Shown piece by piece: positions 1-9,811 of a stretch of DNA of 64,000 bases. The DNA is from Phaeosaccion multiseriatum (lineage: Eukaryota > Ochrophyta, other classes), in NCBI GenBank assembly GCA_965112735.1, contig OZ218960.1:2232001-2296000 (forward strand). Reading direction: 5' to 3'. The position numbers were made by a program, and so were the translations under genes. Position 1 is the stretch's first letter, and each line of letters opens with the position of its first letter. A model generated the notes under the pieces. That model was not told where the DNA came from, did not search any database, and saw nothing but the letters and a program-made list of their open reading frames with translations.

Positions 1-2492
1 ACACCCATAGCAAACGTCTCAGTGGCAAAGAGGACCTTAACCAGTCCGCGGCTGAAAAGGATTTCCACCACTTCCTTCAAGATAGGAAGCAGCCCCCCGT
101 GGTGCACTCCCACGCCTCGCTTGAGCATCTCGCGTAAGCGCAGCACCTGAGGGAGTTTGGCGTCCCGCTCCTGCAGGCGTTTCACCGCGAAAGAGCAAAA
201 TTGGTGAATCTGTGCCTTCTCCGCCCCAGTGCTCAAGTCTGTGCTGGCCAGCGCATCAGCGCACTCCTCGCACTTTCTTTTGCTAAAGCTGAACACGACC
301 GCCGGCATCAAAGTCTTCTTCTTCAAATACCCCACCAAGCCCGTCCACTGCCCCCTGCTGCCGGCAACCTCTCTGCGATTCGCTGGCCTACTGTTACTGT
401 TGTTCTTTCCGCCGCCGCTGCCGCCGCCGCTGCTGCTGCTGCTGCTGCTCTTCCCCCCCTGCTTGTTATCGGCACTCTTGGGTGCCACGTTAGCGACTGC
501 AGCTCCGTGCCCTGAGGCTAGAAACCGCTTGCTTTGATCCATAACCTTGATGAGCTCGTTCCCTGCCCACAGGTGGTGCTGCAGGGGCACGGGGCGGTAG
601 TTGGTGGTGATGACGTGCACGGGCTTCATCTTGGTGCGTCCAATCCAGTCGCTAAACTCAATCGTGTTGGGCGTGGTTGCAGACAAGAAGATCATGTTGG
701 CGTGGTCCGGCAGCATGATGATGACCTCCTCCCACACCACGCCCCGCTCAGAGTCGTTGATGTAGTGCACCTACGAATGAATAACGGAGCACGGCCAGAC
801 GCAGCAGGTAGGGGGGTGTTAGAACGGTTTCTGCCTTCTCCCAAGGCTGCACTCACTCCGATACTGCACACGGACCTACCTCGTCGAATATTACCCACTC
901 GATGTCCCGCACGAGGTCTGCCCCCCTGTACAGCATGCTGCGAAGGATCTCGGTGGTCATGATAAGGCAGGACGCCTCGGGGTTGATGCTCACGTCTCCC
1001 GTAATGAGGCCCACGTCCCCGAACCGTGTCTTAAAGTCACGGTACTTCTGATTACTGCATAGAGGGAGGGTGGCGTGAATTAAATCACAACACAGGCTAA
1101 GGCCAGGAGCACCTCCACCCTTCCTCACCTGAGGGCCTTAATCGGACTCGTGTAAATGGCCCTCGTCATGTGTTGTGCCGCCATTGCGATCGCGTACTCG
1201 GCCACCACCGTCTTCCCGGCGGACGTGTGCGCAGCAACAAACACACACTCCTTGCGCTCTAAGCGTGCCACCGCCTGCTTTTGGAAGCCATCGAGCTCGA
1301 AGGGGTACGCAATGGCGGGGTTGGGGACTAGGGAAGCAAAGTCCGACACGTCCAGGGTGTCTGTGACCGCCCACGACGCTCGAGATTGAGGCGGGTCCTT
1401 GTGCATATTCAAGATGTGCTTGACGATAGCGGCCCTTCCTTCCATGCGGGGCTGCGCCTCGACGCGATGGCTCAACAAGTCTTTCACATCTTTCACACCT
1501 TGGCCGTCGCTCTCTGTCCGGTCGTCGTTGTCGTAGTCTGCTGGCGGTGGTGGTAGCGGTGCTACTGGTGCTGCTGTTGCTGCTGTTGCTGCTGTTGCTG
1601 CTGATGCTGCTGTTACTGTTGCTGCTACTGTTTCTGCTGCTGCTGCAGGCGGGGATGTCGGTGGAGGAATTGCGCCCTCACCTCTCTCTCTCGCAGGCGG
1701 CGGTACTCCTTGAAAGCTTGCCTCGGACTCCTCCACATGCGAGGGTGCGAGGCCCTGACTGAAAGTCACAACTGGAGGGACCGAAAGCAGATGCGAAGGT
1801 TCCACAGACCCAGACCCCACCACCACAAGGCTTGCGTCGATGGCGGACTGCGAAAGTCTGTCGTCGTCAAGCGCAGACGTGGCCGCGACATTATGTCCCT
1901 CCTTCCCCACACCTCCAGGCATAAAGGGCTTCATAGATCCCGTCTTCCCGCGAGTGTATGTGGATTTGGTGTCGCTGGGAGTCTCCAATGTAGTGACGCT
2001 GTAATTTTCCCTCCCCTCCTCCTCAGCAATTACGCTGGCTTCTTCGACGGTCCAGGCATCCTCCACATCCGCCTCGGCGCCTTGCCCCAAGATGAATGAG
2101 CCCCACCAGTCGTCACCCCTAACCCTCGGCCTCTGCACCAGAGTGGTCCTTGCTCCTGTAAAGGCTGAGCTGTACAGGGTTTGACTCGTACTACTCGGCC
2201 ACTGCTCGCTGCCACCTGTGTCTCTCGTCCCAAACGCACGCGCCAAAGCACCCCATGACAGATAGCCGTGCTCAAGATGAGACTGACTGGCTGCTCGCAT
2301 ACCGGGAAATGAGTCGACCGAGAAAGGGAGAGCTCCAAGCGGGCACGACGAAGGAGCACACGTCAACGCCACCTTGCCCACAATCCCAACAGAAGTGAGG
2401 CGGATCCCATCCTCAAGCAGCTCACAACCTAATGATTCTTCATCGGTTCTGCCGGCACTATCCAGCCCTTCGGCCTCAGCCAGGAGTTCCAT
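1..2492 (-). CDS. SKI2: SKI2-type DExH RNA helicase of the Ski complex, C-terminus cut by window edge
   Basis: Exons 2492-1129, 1054-880 and 770-1 join in phase and read off the left edge. The Ski complex helicase feeds mRNA to the cytoplasmic exosome for 3'-5' decay. Seen: walker A in [15 protein letters not shown], the Ia block [10 protein letters not shown] (its Ser codon is split by intron 1), [14 protein letters not shown], and the DEVH box FDEVHYIND (split by intron 2), then [11 protein letters not shown] and [10 protein letters not shown]. The last codons are [10 protein letters not shown]. These blocks resemble Ski2 more than Mtr4. The first 370 residues are poorly conserved and carry a low-complexity Ala/Thr/Val stretch, as expected for the variable Ski2 N-terminus. 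The start at 2492 is the first in-frame ATG of a long open exon; an upstream exon cannot be excluded. The helicase C-terminal half and arch domain lie outside the window. Confidence 0.93.
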
Positions 2493-3161
2493 TTTAAGTG
2501 TAAAGTGGTGTAAAAAAAGTGCGAAGGTTGGTTGTTCAATTTTTCTTTTTCTCTCGGAAGCTCGTCCTCCCCCCCCTCCTTCCCCAATAAAGCTGTCCCC
2601 CCCCCCCCTTCCTCCTCCTTACTACAGTAGCGACGTCACTTCTCGAGCCGCTCCCGCAAAATACAGGCTCCCAACCCCTCCGGCGGCCTGCCTGTGGGCT
2701 GCCTGGCTCCGCGAGCATCACAGATGGCCTGCTCAGGGTCGATCAGGATGCAGGTCAGGCTCCTCCGAGCTCCTCCCCTCCGTCGAACGAGGGGCCCCAG
2801 AGTGGAGGGGGGGGGGGCATAGAAACAGGGGCTCCGACAGAAGGAGAGCGCTACGTTGGAGGCGCGGCTTGGGGGGGAGGCTGGCGGCAGCTCAGCTATT
2901 GAGTATCAAGAAGCCAAAGTTTGTACCCCGCGTCGCCTGATGCTTCTTAAGCAGTAGGGCTACAGCGAGGCGTCTGCTCCCCAAAAGCTTTGGTGCGCTC
3001 GATATCCACGAGGGGGTCCCTCAGGCTACCCACACCTCTCTCACAATCAGCTGGGCGGGGGCCACGGGCTCTGCGCCAAACAAGTCGGGCGCACGAGAAA
3101 CAGCCTCAGGAGTAAGCCAGCAACCTAACTCTAACTCGCCGCATCTTGCCTCTCTCCTTCC
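2493..3161. other. Intergenic gap between SKI2 and TRM112, no supported gene
   Basis: Both flanking genes are on the minus strand, so this should hold the TRM112 3' region and the SKI2 promoter. A poly-C tract lies near 2598-2608. A minus-strand open stretch at about 2940-3120 (with the segment SLRDPLVDIERTKAFGEQ) looks mildly coding but resembles no family I recognise and has no clear start or splice sites. Confidence 0.4.
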
Positions 3162-3385
3162 TCAAAGGATTTTGTCAACCTCTTCCTCTTGCACCATCAT
3201 GTTGGGTATGCCGTGCTCAATGGCAAAGCGCCGCCCAGTCTCAGGGCACACGAGCTCTCCCGTAACAACGTGCACATCCATAATGCAGCGATGAAGCGCT
3301 TGCAGAAAGGACGTATCTGCCAGCAACTGAGGGGTCAGGCGTTCAGGCAGAGCGTCGGCGGGGATACCAACCTGGGTTTGGATGG

Positions 3386-3416
<31 letters not shown>

Positions 3417-3418
3417 GA

Positions 3419-3464
<46 letters not shown>

Positions 3465-3697
3465 TTAGCAGACGACCCCCTTGATAAGAGCAAGCTTCAA
3501 CCACAATCCTACCCACCCACCTGTCTCGCTGCGTCCTTTAGCACCGCCCAGTTTAGCTGGGGGGCGATGGACTGAATGAACTTTTCATTGAACTCCGTTT
3601 CTTGCTGCTGGACATCTTTGACGTCAATTCCGAGTGGATAGCCCTCAGTGGCCCCCTTAACTGCGCAGCGGAGAGAGTTGTGGGTCAAGAGACGCAT
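3162..3697 (-). CDS. TRM112: TRM112, activator subunit of RNA and protein methyltransferases
   Basis: Two exons, 3697-3521 and 3371-3162, join in phase 0 to a 128-residue protein, the normal length of Trm112/TRMT112 (about 125). Trm112 is the zinc-binding obligate partner of several class-I methyltransferases acting on tRNA, 18S rRNA and eRF1. Seen: the start MRLLTHNSLRCAVKG typical of the family, the middle part GYPLGIDV...NWAVLKDAAR, and the C-terminal block LVCPETGRRFAIEHGIPNMM, which is the family hallmark. The start is the ATG that begins the MRLLTHN motif; an in-frame ATG further upstream (3814) would add an unconserved leader and overlap the shared promoter. The intron is filled by a GA repeat. 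It is head-to-head with the mevalonate decarboxylase gene, 179 bp apart. Confidence 0.93.
3384..3461. repeat. (GA)n microsatellite in TRM112 intron
   Basis: Nearly pure GAGA on the plus strand, so a CT tract in the sense direction of TRM112, filling half of its 149-bp intron. Confidence 0.97.
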
Positions 3698-3876
3698 GAA
3701 TAAACGCGAACGAGAACTCCTCTGGTGAGGGATGCAAGGGTGTGTAGTTGTGATTTGTTTTCGTACCACCAACGAGGACACTACATACCACCAACGTGTC
3801 TTTTCACTTTTCATGCCCCCACTTCGCCCCTATAGATAGATCGGCATCAATACATCGCTCACAACCAGAACGAAAA
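3698..3876. promoter_or_regulatory. Shared bidirectional promoter of TRM112 and MVD
   Basis: The 179 bp between two divergent start codons must hold both promoters. CTATAGATAGAT at about 3831-3842 lies 35 bp upstream of the MVD start and is the only TATA-like element I see. Assignment is from position only. Confidence 0.5.
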
Positions 3877-5576
3877 ATGGTTGACAAGAGGCTCATTGTA
3901 ACATGTTCGGCTCCGACCAACATTGCAACCATCAAGTACTGGGGCAAGGCGGACACCAAGCTGAACACGCCCACCAATGTGAGCGCTTCGGTCACTCTCG
4001 ATCAGAATGACCTGCGGGCGGTCACCACTGTGGCGGCCAGCAAAGACTTCGAGCAGGACAGGCTGTGGCTAAATGGCAAGGAAGAGGACGTCAAGTCGAA
4101 CAAGCGCTTTCAGGCAGTGATTTCGCAAGTGAGGGCCCAGGCGCAAGACAAGATCGACGAAGCTACGGGGGATGTGGTCGTCTCGAAGGAGGGGTGGTGC
4201 GTAAACTTCCTGGAGTGACTCTGTGCTAACACTCTCCCCCAATTCCTAATACCCCTACCCCCCTCTAATGCTGACTCTCTTGAAACATTCAACAGGAAGG
4301 AGTTCAAAGTGCACATTGTCAGCCGCAACAACTTTCCCACAGCGGCTGGGCTTGCCTCATCCGCGGCTGGCCTCTGCTGCCTGACATTCGCTCTGGCGCA
4401 GCTATTTAACTTTAGCGAGTCGTTTCCTGGAGAGCTGACGGCGATTGCGCGGCAAGGGTCGGGAAGTGCTTGCCGGAGGTGAGAGAACACGCCCTTTGAG
4501 AACGCCTTGCACACATGTATATGCATATATATGTAGTGACACGAGATAAACTCCTTCCCCAACTCACAGTCTCTATGGCGGCTTTGTAAAGTGGCTCAAG
4601 GGCGGTAGTGCCGACGCCCATGACAGCATTGCAGTGCAGGTAGCGGATGAGCACCACTGGCCAGAGATCCGCGCAGTCATTATGGTCGTGTCGGATGCAA
4701 AGAAGGGCACCTCGTCCACCAGGTAGGCGGGTGTAGTGTGTTGACGAGTGTTTTGTCGTCGTTGGAGAGCCGCTTTCTATCCCTGTCTCCTCAGTGAGGA
4801 GGGGGGGGGGCTCTGGGGGGCGTTGATTTGTTTCTCACTCCATAAGTCTCTTACGTACTTCCCCCGCCCCCATTTTCTGTGATGTAAAGTGGAATGGGCA
4901 CAAGTGTGGCCACGTCCAGTCTGCTGGACTTCCGAGCGCGGCAAGTTGTGGAGGCGCGCATGGCAGAGCAGGAAAAGGCGTATCTGGAGCGGGATTTTGA
5001 GAGCTTCGGTCGGATCACCATGCAGGAGAGCAATCAGCTCCACGCCATCTGCCTGGACACTTACCCGCCCATCTTCTACATGAACGATGTGTCCCGGGCT
5101 ATTGTGCGCCTGGTGCACGCCTACAATGAGTTCCACGGGGAGGTCCGGGCGGCGTACACCTTTGACGCAGGCCCGAATGCCGTCATATACACACTGGCGC
5201 CATACGAGACGGAGGTCACAGCACTTATGCTGACCTTCTTTCCCTCCACTGGCAGGTGCGGGCAAGAGAGGTATAGAAAGTCTTGTACCATTTCGAAAGC
5301 GAATCTCAACTCTGCTGCTGTTGTTGTGCCCCCCTCCCCCCCGCCATGTGTGTTTGATCCAGTGGATACACGAACAACGAGGACGCAGTGGCCAAGGCAC
5401 TGGCCAGCCCGCCTTCCGAGCAGCTGCTAGAGGCGTGCCGAGAAAAGGGCGCGAGTACTGCATCGGCAGGGGTGGTGAAGATGATGTACGTTACCAGAGG
5501 GGGCGGAGGGCCGCGTGTACTGGAGCAGGATCAGTGCCTCATGGACGAGGCTGGCCAGCCGCTCTACCTGGCTTAA
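3877..5576 (+). CDS. MVD: Diphosphomevalonate decarboxylase (mevalonate pathway)
   Basis: Exons 3877-4196, 4296-4478, 4570-4722, 4890-5255 and 5363-5576 give 411 residues, the usual family length. The enzyme performs the ATP-dependent decarboxylation of mevalonate 5-diphosphate to isopentenyl diphosphate. Seen: N-terminal [16 protein letters not shown], the GHMP-kinase loop [17 protein letters not shown], the family signature [16 protein letters not shown] (near residues 163-178), [16 protein letters not shown], and the catalytic Asp in [10 protein letters not shown] (near residue 310). There is no obvious signal peptide, so a cytosolic or peroxisomal pathway is inferred. Its stop lies 27 bp from that of the convergent TPR gene. 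It shows the organism uses mevalonate for isoprenoids, which some algal lineages have lost. Confidence 0.96.
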
Positions 5577-5603
5577 GACTGGGGCACAAATGGTTAAATC
5601 AGA

Positions 5604-7412
5604 TCAGGAAATGGCCGGGAGTATGGGCGGCCGAGGCTGCATTGCGGGGCGCGGCTGTTTGCATGTCTTCTCTGCTTTCTTCCCGCTACCATGCCGCTTC
5701 TCCCCCTTCGCGGTAATCTCTGACATCCTGATGCCGTCCACATCAAAGCGGCCCAGAAGCAGCCGCGCCTCGCTTGAGTCGGGGTCCAGTTGGAAAGCAC
5801 GCGAAAAGTCTCTGAGCGCCGAGCTGATATCCCCCAAGAGATACGATGCCCTTCCGTGAGCGCAAAAGTACGTGGACACTTGCCAGTAATCAATGGCATC
5901 ACTGAACGCGATTCGTGCCTCGTAGATGCGGCCCTTGTTGAAGAGCTCTGAGCCAGCCAAGTAGCGCACAATGGAGGCACGTGTTCTGACTTCCCATCTG
6001 TTGTCGTTTGGCTTGAGTGCCAACATGGCCCTGTTGTAGTCCATCATGGCGCTCTCCAAATCCCACATTGCCCTGAAACAGTCCCCCCTGTTTAGATAGT
6101 AGCGGTAGTCTGCCTCCGAATGAATCTTGTCAAGGTCAATCACTCTGTCCAATAGTGCAATCGCTTGGACGTACTCGCCTTTGCCCACATGGTCCAAGGC
6201 CATGTCGTTGTATAGGAGCTTGCGCATCTGAGCCAAGTGCTGAGGCTCCTTCCACCCCCCTATCCCGTCAGTGTCATTATGGGGCTCTAATTCCTTTCCC
6301 CTAGCTCCAATCCAGGTCTGCTGCAACACCACACGAAAGGCCTCCTCAGACAAGTGAGGCTTCTTTCCCCGCCCCCGCGCCCCGCCCTCGCCCTCCTCCC
6401 CTTCCCCCCCCTCGTTCTCCTCCTCCCCTTCTTGCTCTTCCTTACCCTTCTCTTCGCCACTTCTTTCTTCCTGCTGCTGCTGCTGCAGCTCGCTCCGAAT
6501 CATGGTCCCAAACAGTGCGCTGAAATGAAGGAAGGACGCCTCGTCTAAATCGGCGATGGCCTCTGAGTATTGCTTCCTCCTTCTCTTGCACGTGGCGCTC
6601 AGAAACTGGAGCTTGGCATCCCTCGGCGTGAGCTTGATTGCCCGTCCGAGCAACCGCATCGCTCCATCAAGGTTCTTTGCCTCGATACACGCTTTGGCCC
6701 CATTATACAGCTTCTCGGCCTCCCGAATAAGCGTCAGCTGGCGAATCAATACTTCTGGGTGATGCGGATCGAGCACTTCCGCTGCGTTCACATCAGCAAT
6801 CACCTCGTCATTGCTGTGCTGGCCTGATGCAGCCAAAATTTTGGCCCTAAGAACATGGTCATGTGCCTGAGGTGGCGAGCGCATCAAAATCACCTTATTG
6901 ATAGCGTCGAGAGCCACAGCAAAGCGCTTCATCAAGACAGCAACCACCGCGCGATTCATTTGGAACTCCCACCGTCCTGCATCTAGCGCTACAGAGTCTT
7001 CAAGGAAGCCCAGCGCCGCCTCAAGGTTCCCCTGGTCCGCCCACATCATCCCCACAGTCTGCAAGTAAGAGGCCACCCGTCTAGCCAAATCCTTGTCTTG
7101 GTCGTTAATCTTGAGCACGACGTTTAGAGTGGAGATGGTAGACCTGATGTCCACGAGTCGGAGGTGGATGTCTGCCAGAGAGACGAGGTAGCGCGGCTCA
7201 TTCGGCACGAGGTAGATGGCTTTCTTCAGCGACTCTGCAGCCTCCTGCAGCATGGTCCTCGTGAGGCCCGGTCGCCGCAGAAGCCGAAGAACCGCATAAT
7301 GAGACTCTGCAGGACTCGTGCTCGAGGTTCCCACCTGGGCGGTGAGTGTCATAGTGGCTTTTGATCGGCTTTTGCTTACTTTATTTAGAATCGCGAAAAC
7401 CTGAAACGGCAT
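5604..7412 (-). CDS. Tetratricopeptide-repeat protein, TTC16-like
   Basis: One uninterrupted exon of 602 residues, rare here, where most genes are split. Degenerate TPR units run through residues about 35-270 and 370-560, for example ALGFLEDSVALD, AMRLLGRAIKLTPRDAKL, AIALLDRVIDLD and ALRDFSRAFQLDPDS. Between the two blocks sits a low-complexity linker of Gln then Glu/Gly (about residues 310-345). The C-terminus is basic and Pro-rich. TPR arrays are protein-binding scaffolds; the two-block layout and repeat spacing resemble the cilium-associated TTC16, but the match is weak and I would not rely on it. Start: the first ATG (7412); a second at 7352 (MTLTAQVG) is also plausible. It is head-to-head with the PPR gene, 100 bp apart. 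Confidence 0.8.
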   Translation of the reverse strand: MPFQVFAILNKVSKSRSKATMTLTAQVGTSSTSPAESHYAVLRLLRRPGLTRTMLQEAAESLKKAIYLVPNEPRYLVSLADIHLRLVDIRSTISTLNVVLKINDQDKDLARRVASYLQTVGMMWADQGNLEAALGFLEDSVALDAGRWEFQMNRAVVAVLMKRFAVALDAINKVILMRSPPQAHDHVLRAKILAASGQHSNDEVIADVNAAEVLDPHHPEVLIRQLTLIREAEKLYNGAKACIEAKNLDGAMRLLGRAIKLTPRDAKLQFLSATCKRRRKQYSEAIADLDEASFLHFSALFGTMIRSELQQQQQEERSGEEKGKEEQEGEEENEGGEGEEGEGGARGRGKKPHLSEEAFRVVLQQTWIGARGKELEPHNDTDGIGGWKEPQHLAQMRKLLYNDMALDHVGKGEYVQAIALLDRVIDLDKIHSEADYRYYLNRGDCFRAMWDLESAMMDYNRAMLALKPNDNRWEVRTRASIVRYLAGSELFNKGRIYEARIAFSDAIDYWQVSTYFCAHGRASYLLGDISSALRDFSRAFQLDPDSSEARLLLGRFDVDGIRMSEITAKGEKRHGSGKKAEKTCKQPRPAMQPRPPILPAIS

Positions 7413-7512
7413 TCAATAGCCTCGCGTGTTGGTGCTCCGTGGGGGGCGGGTGTTGTTTGAGCGGTGTTGAGCGGCCGATAATACCCGCCCCCTTCCCTCT
7501 CCCAACCACTCA

Positions 7513-8991
7513 ATGAGTGCCTTTATTGCTCCGCCGAGTTGTCTGCAGTGTCGACCACTCCTCGAAGAACTGCTGTACCGCAAAAGCAACATCAGAGTGC
7601 AAATCCCCGGGGCTCCTTGCGGTGCTTTGAGGGCCACACCATCATCAGCTCTGTCAGGAGCCAGACAGAGACAGGGCGGGGTGGTGTCGAGCTCAGGTCC
7701 TCGTCGCTCCTTGCGGGCTGCATCAAGCACTGGCAAGAGCACTCTCCGGGGGCTGATTCGAGAAGCCGGGGCCAAGGGCGACTGGCAGCGCGTGGTGGAG
7801 GTGCTCGAGACGAACAACCCTGACGCTGTGCTCGTTGCTAATCTAGCTCTTGGGGTGCTCTCCAATGCCGGGAGGTGGAAAGAGACTTTGCGAATGCTGT
7901 CCCAAATGCAGAGCAAATGGGGGCTGCGGCCTGACGTGTTTAGCTTCAACACGGCCATTTCGGCTTGTGGAAAGGCGCGCCAGGGGCAAGAGGCGGAGCG
8001 ACTTTTGCAAGACATGAGGGCGGGGAACGATGGAGCTCCGGTGCCCAACATGATAAGCTTCAACAGGATTATAAATATCCGCGCGAAGAGAGGGTGCTGG
8101 CAGGGTGCGCTTGACCTCATTGTTGAGGCCCGGGAACGCGGTCTGCGGCCAGATGTGTTTTCTTATAGCTCCGCCATTGCCGCTTGTGACAGGGCGGGCG
8201 AGTGGGAGCGCGCTGTGAATATTTTGGACGAAATGAAGCAGGCTGGCATCCGCCCAAACGTCGTGTCCTTCGGGAGCGCTCTCAGCGCCTGCGGTCGAGC
8301 CGGGCAGTGGAAGTGCGCCTTGGCGCTCCTCCAAGACATGAAGACGATGGACATTTCCCCCAATGCCATAAGCTACAGCTCGGCCATCAAGGCCTGTATG
8401 ACTGGGCATCAGGCAGATCTAGGCTTTGCTCTTTTGAAGGAGATGGGGGACAAGCGTGTTGCTCCAGACGCCGCTGTGTACACGACTGCAATGCGCTTTT
8501 GCGGGCAGAGCAAGTATGCAGGAGGCCCGAACGGCTGGAAGGTCCCCATCGCCTTGCTGCGTATCATGAAGAGGCAGGGTGTCGCCCCGGATCTTGTGGC
8601 CTACAACTCAGCGCTGCACGCACTGGCCGTAGAAGGACGAACCGACCTCTGCAACACGCTCCTCAGGGAGTTGCGACAAGACGGCCTCGACCCCGACGTC
8701 ATCACCTTCAACACCATCATGGCCTCGTTCGTGCCGAACAGCGATTGGAGAGCGGCAGTCGAGTTGCTGCAGGACATGGATGTGGAGGGGGTGCCCCCAA
8801 ACGTCATTAGCTACTCTACCGCTATACGAGCCTGCGCGTCGGTGGGGGGGAGTGGGAGCAGCTTTGATGCCGCCTTCCGGCTTCTCGACCAGATGTGGGC
8901 AAAGGTCCGTGCTCTCACTCCACCAAACGCGCAAATGCCATTGCCCGATCATATCCCCCCCTCACTTTCTCCCCTGGTCATTTGATTGTGC

Positions 8992-9024
<33 letters not shown>

Positions 9025-9807
9025 GCACACGCACACGCACACGCACACACACGCAGCAAGTGATGCCCAACGAGGTGACCTACCGAGAAGTGATTCGCGC
9101 GTGTGGCCTGGCCGGAGAGTGGGAGCTTGTGTCGGGGCTGCTTGACGATATGGTTGCTGAGGGCATCCCTGTGAGCCAACACACATTCCACGCAGCCATG
9201 ACAGCGTGCGCCCGTAGCGGCAAGTGGCGAGAGGCTCTTGTGCTGCGCCATCGCATGTCTGCGGCGGGTCTGCAACTCGATCAGTACACTTTCCAGGCAC
9301 TCATCGAGGCCTGCGACAACAGCGGAGACTGGGAAAGAGCCTTGTATTTCTTCCACGAAATGTGAGTCAGGCGTTTGTTTCTGAGACCACAGCATGCCTT
9401 CTAACATTTGCAATCAATGATTCACTCACAGGACGACCATCGAAGGAGTTCAGCCCAACAGCTTTGTGTTCTACACATTCGTTCGCTGCTTGGCACGAGC
9501 GGGTGAGTGGGCCCGTACCTGGGATGCCATCGAGACGATGCACAAAGACGGCATTGAACTCGACCACGCGACTCGCAGCATCGCAGTCGTCGCTTTGACT
9601 CAGCTGGGAAGGTGGGGAGAGGCAGTGACCGTGCTGGAAGAATCGCCACACCCCGTCAACTCCAGAGCAGAGAAGGTGCTGGTGGATGCGTTGCAAGCGG
9701 AGGGTCAGGAAGCTCTCGTTTCACGCTTACAGAGCAGCGACAAGCTTCGCAGTAGCAGCAGCAGCAGCAGCAGCGAAAGACACGAGGCGGTAAGCGACAA
9801 CACTTGA
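7513..9807 (+). CDS. Pentatricopeptide-repeat (PPR) protein, probably organellar
   Basis: Three exons (7513-8904, 9057-9361, 9432-9807) join in phase to 690 residues. From residue 80 it is a run of roughly 35-residue P-type PPR motifs, e.g. LRPDVFSFNTAISACGKARQ, IRPNVVSFGSALSACGRAGQ, VAPDLVAYNSALHALA and VMPNEVTYREVIRACGLAGE. PPR proteins bind organellar RNA and control its stability, splicing or translation. No SMR, E or DYW domain is seen; the C-terminus ends in a poly-Ser stretch. The N-terminal 70 residues are Arg/Ser/Ala-rich and fit an organelle leader, but lack a clear hydrophobic signal peptide, so mitochondrion seems likelier than plastid. Intron 1 contains a CA repeat. The stop codon ends four bases before that of the convergent PI4K gene. 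Confidence 0.9.
8995..9054. repeat. (AC)n microsatellite in PPR gene intron 1
   Basis: Alternating AC with a few G interruptions; it abuts the 3' splice site and may replace the usual pyrimidine tract. Confidence 0.95.
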
Positions 9808-9811
9808 ATGC

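Noticed and set aside
2374-2940. Plus-strand open frame of 188 codons upstream of SKI2
   Set aside because: Antisense to the SKI2 5' end, Pro/Ser-rich with poly-C translation, no homology.
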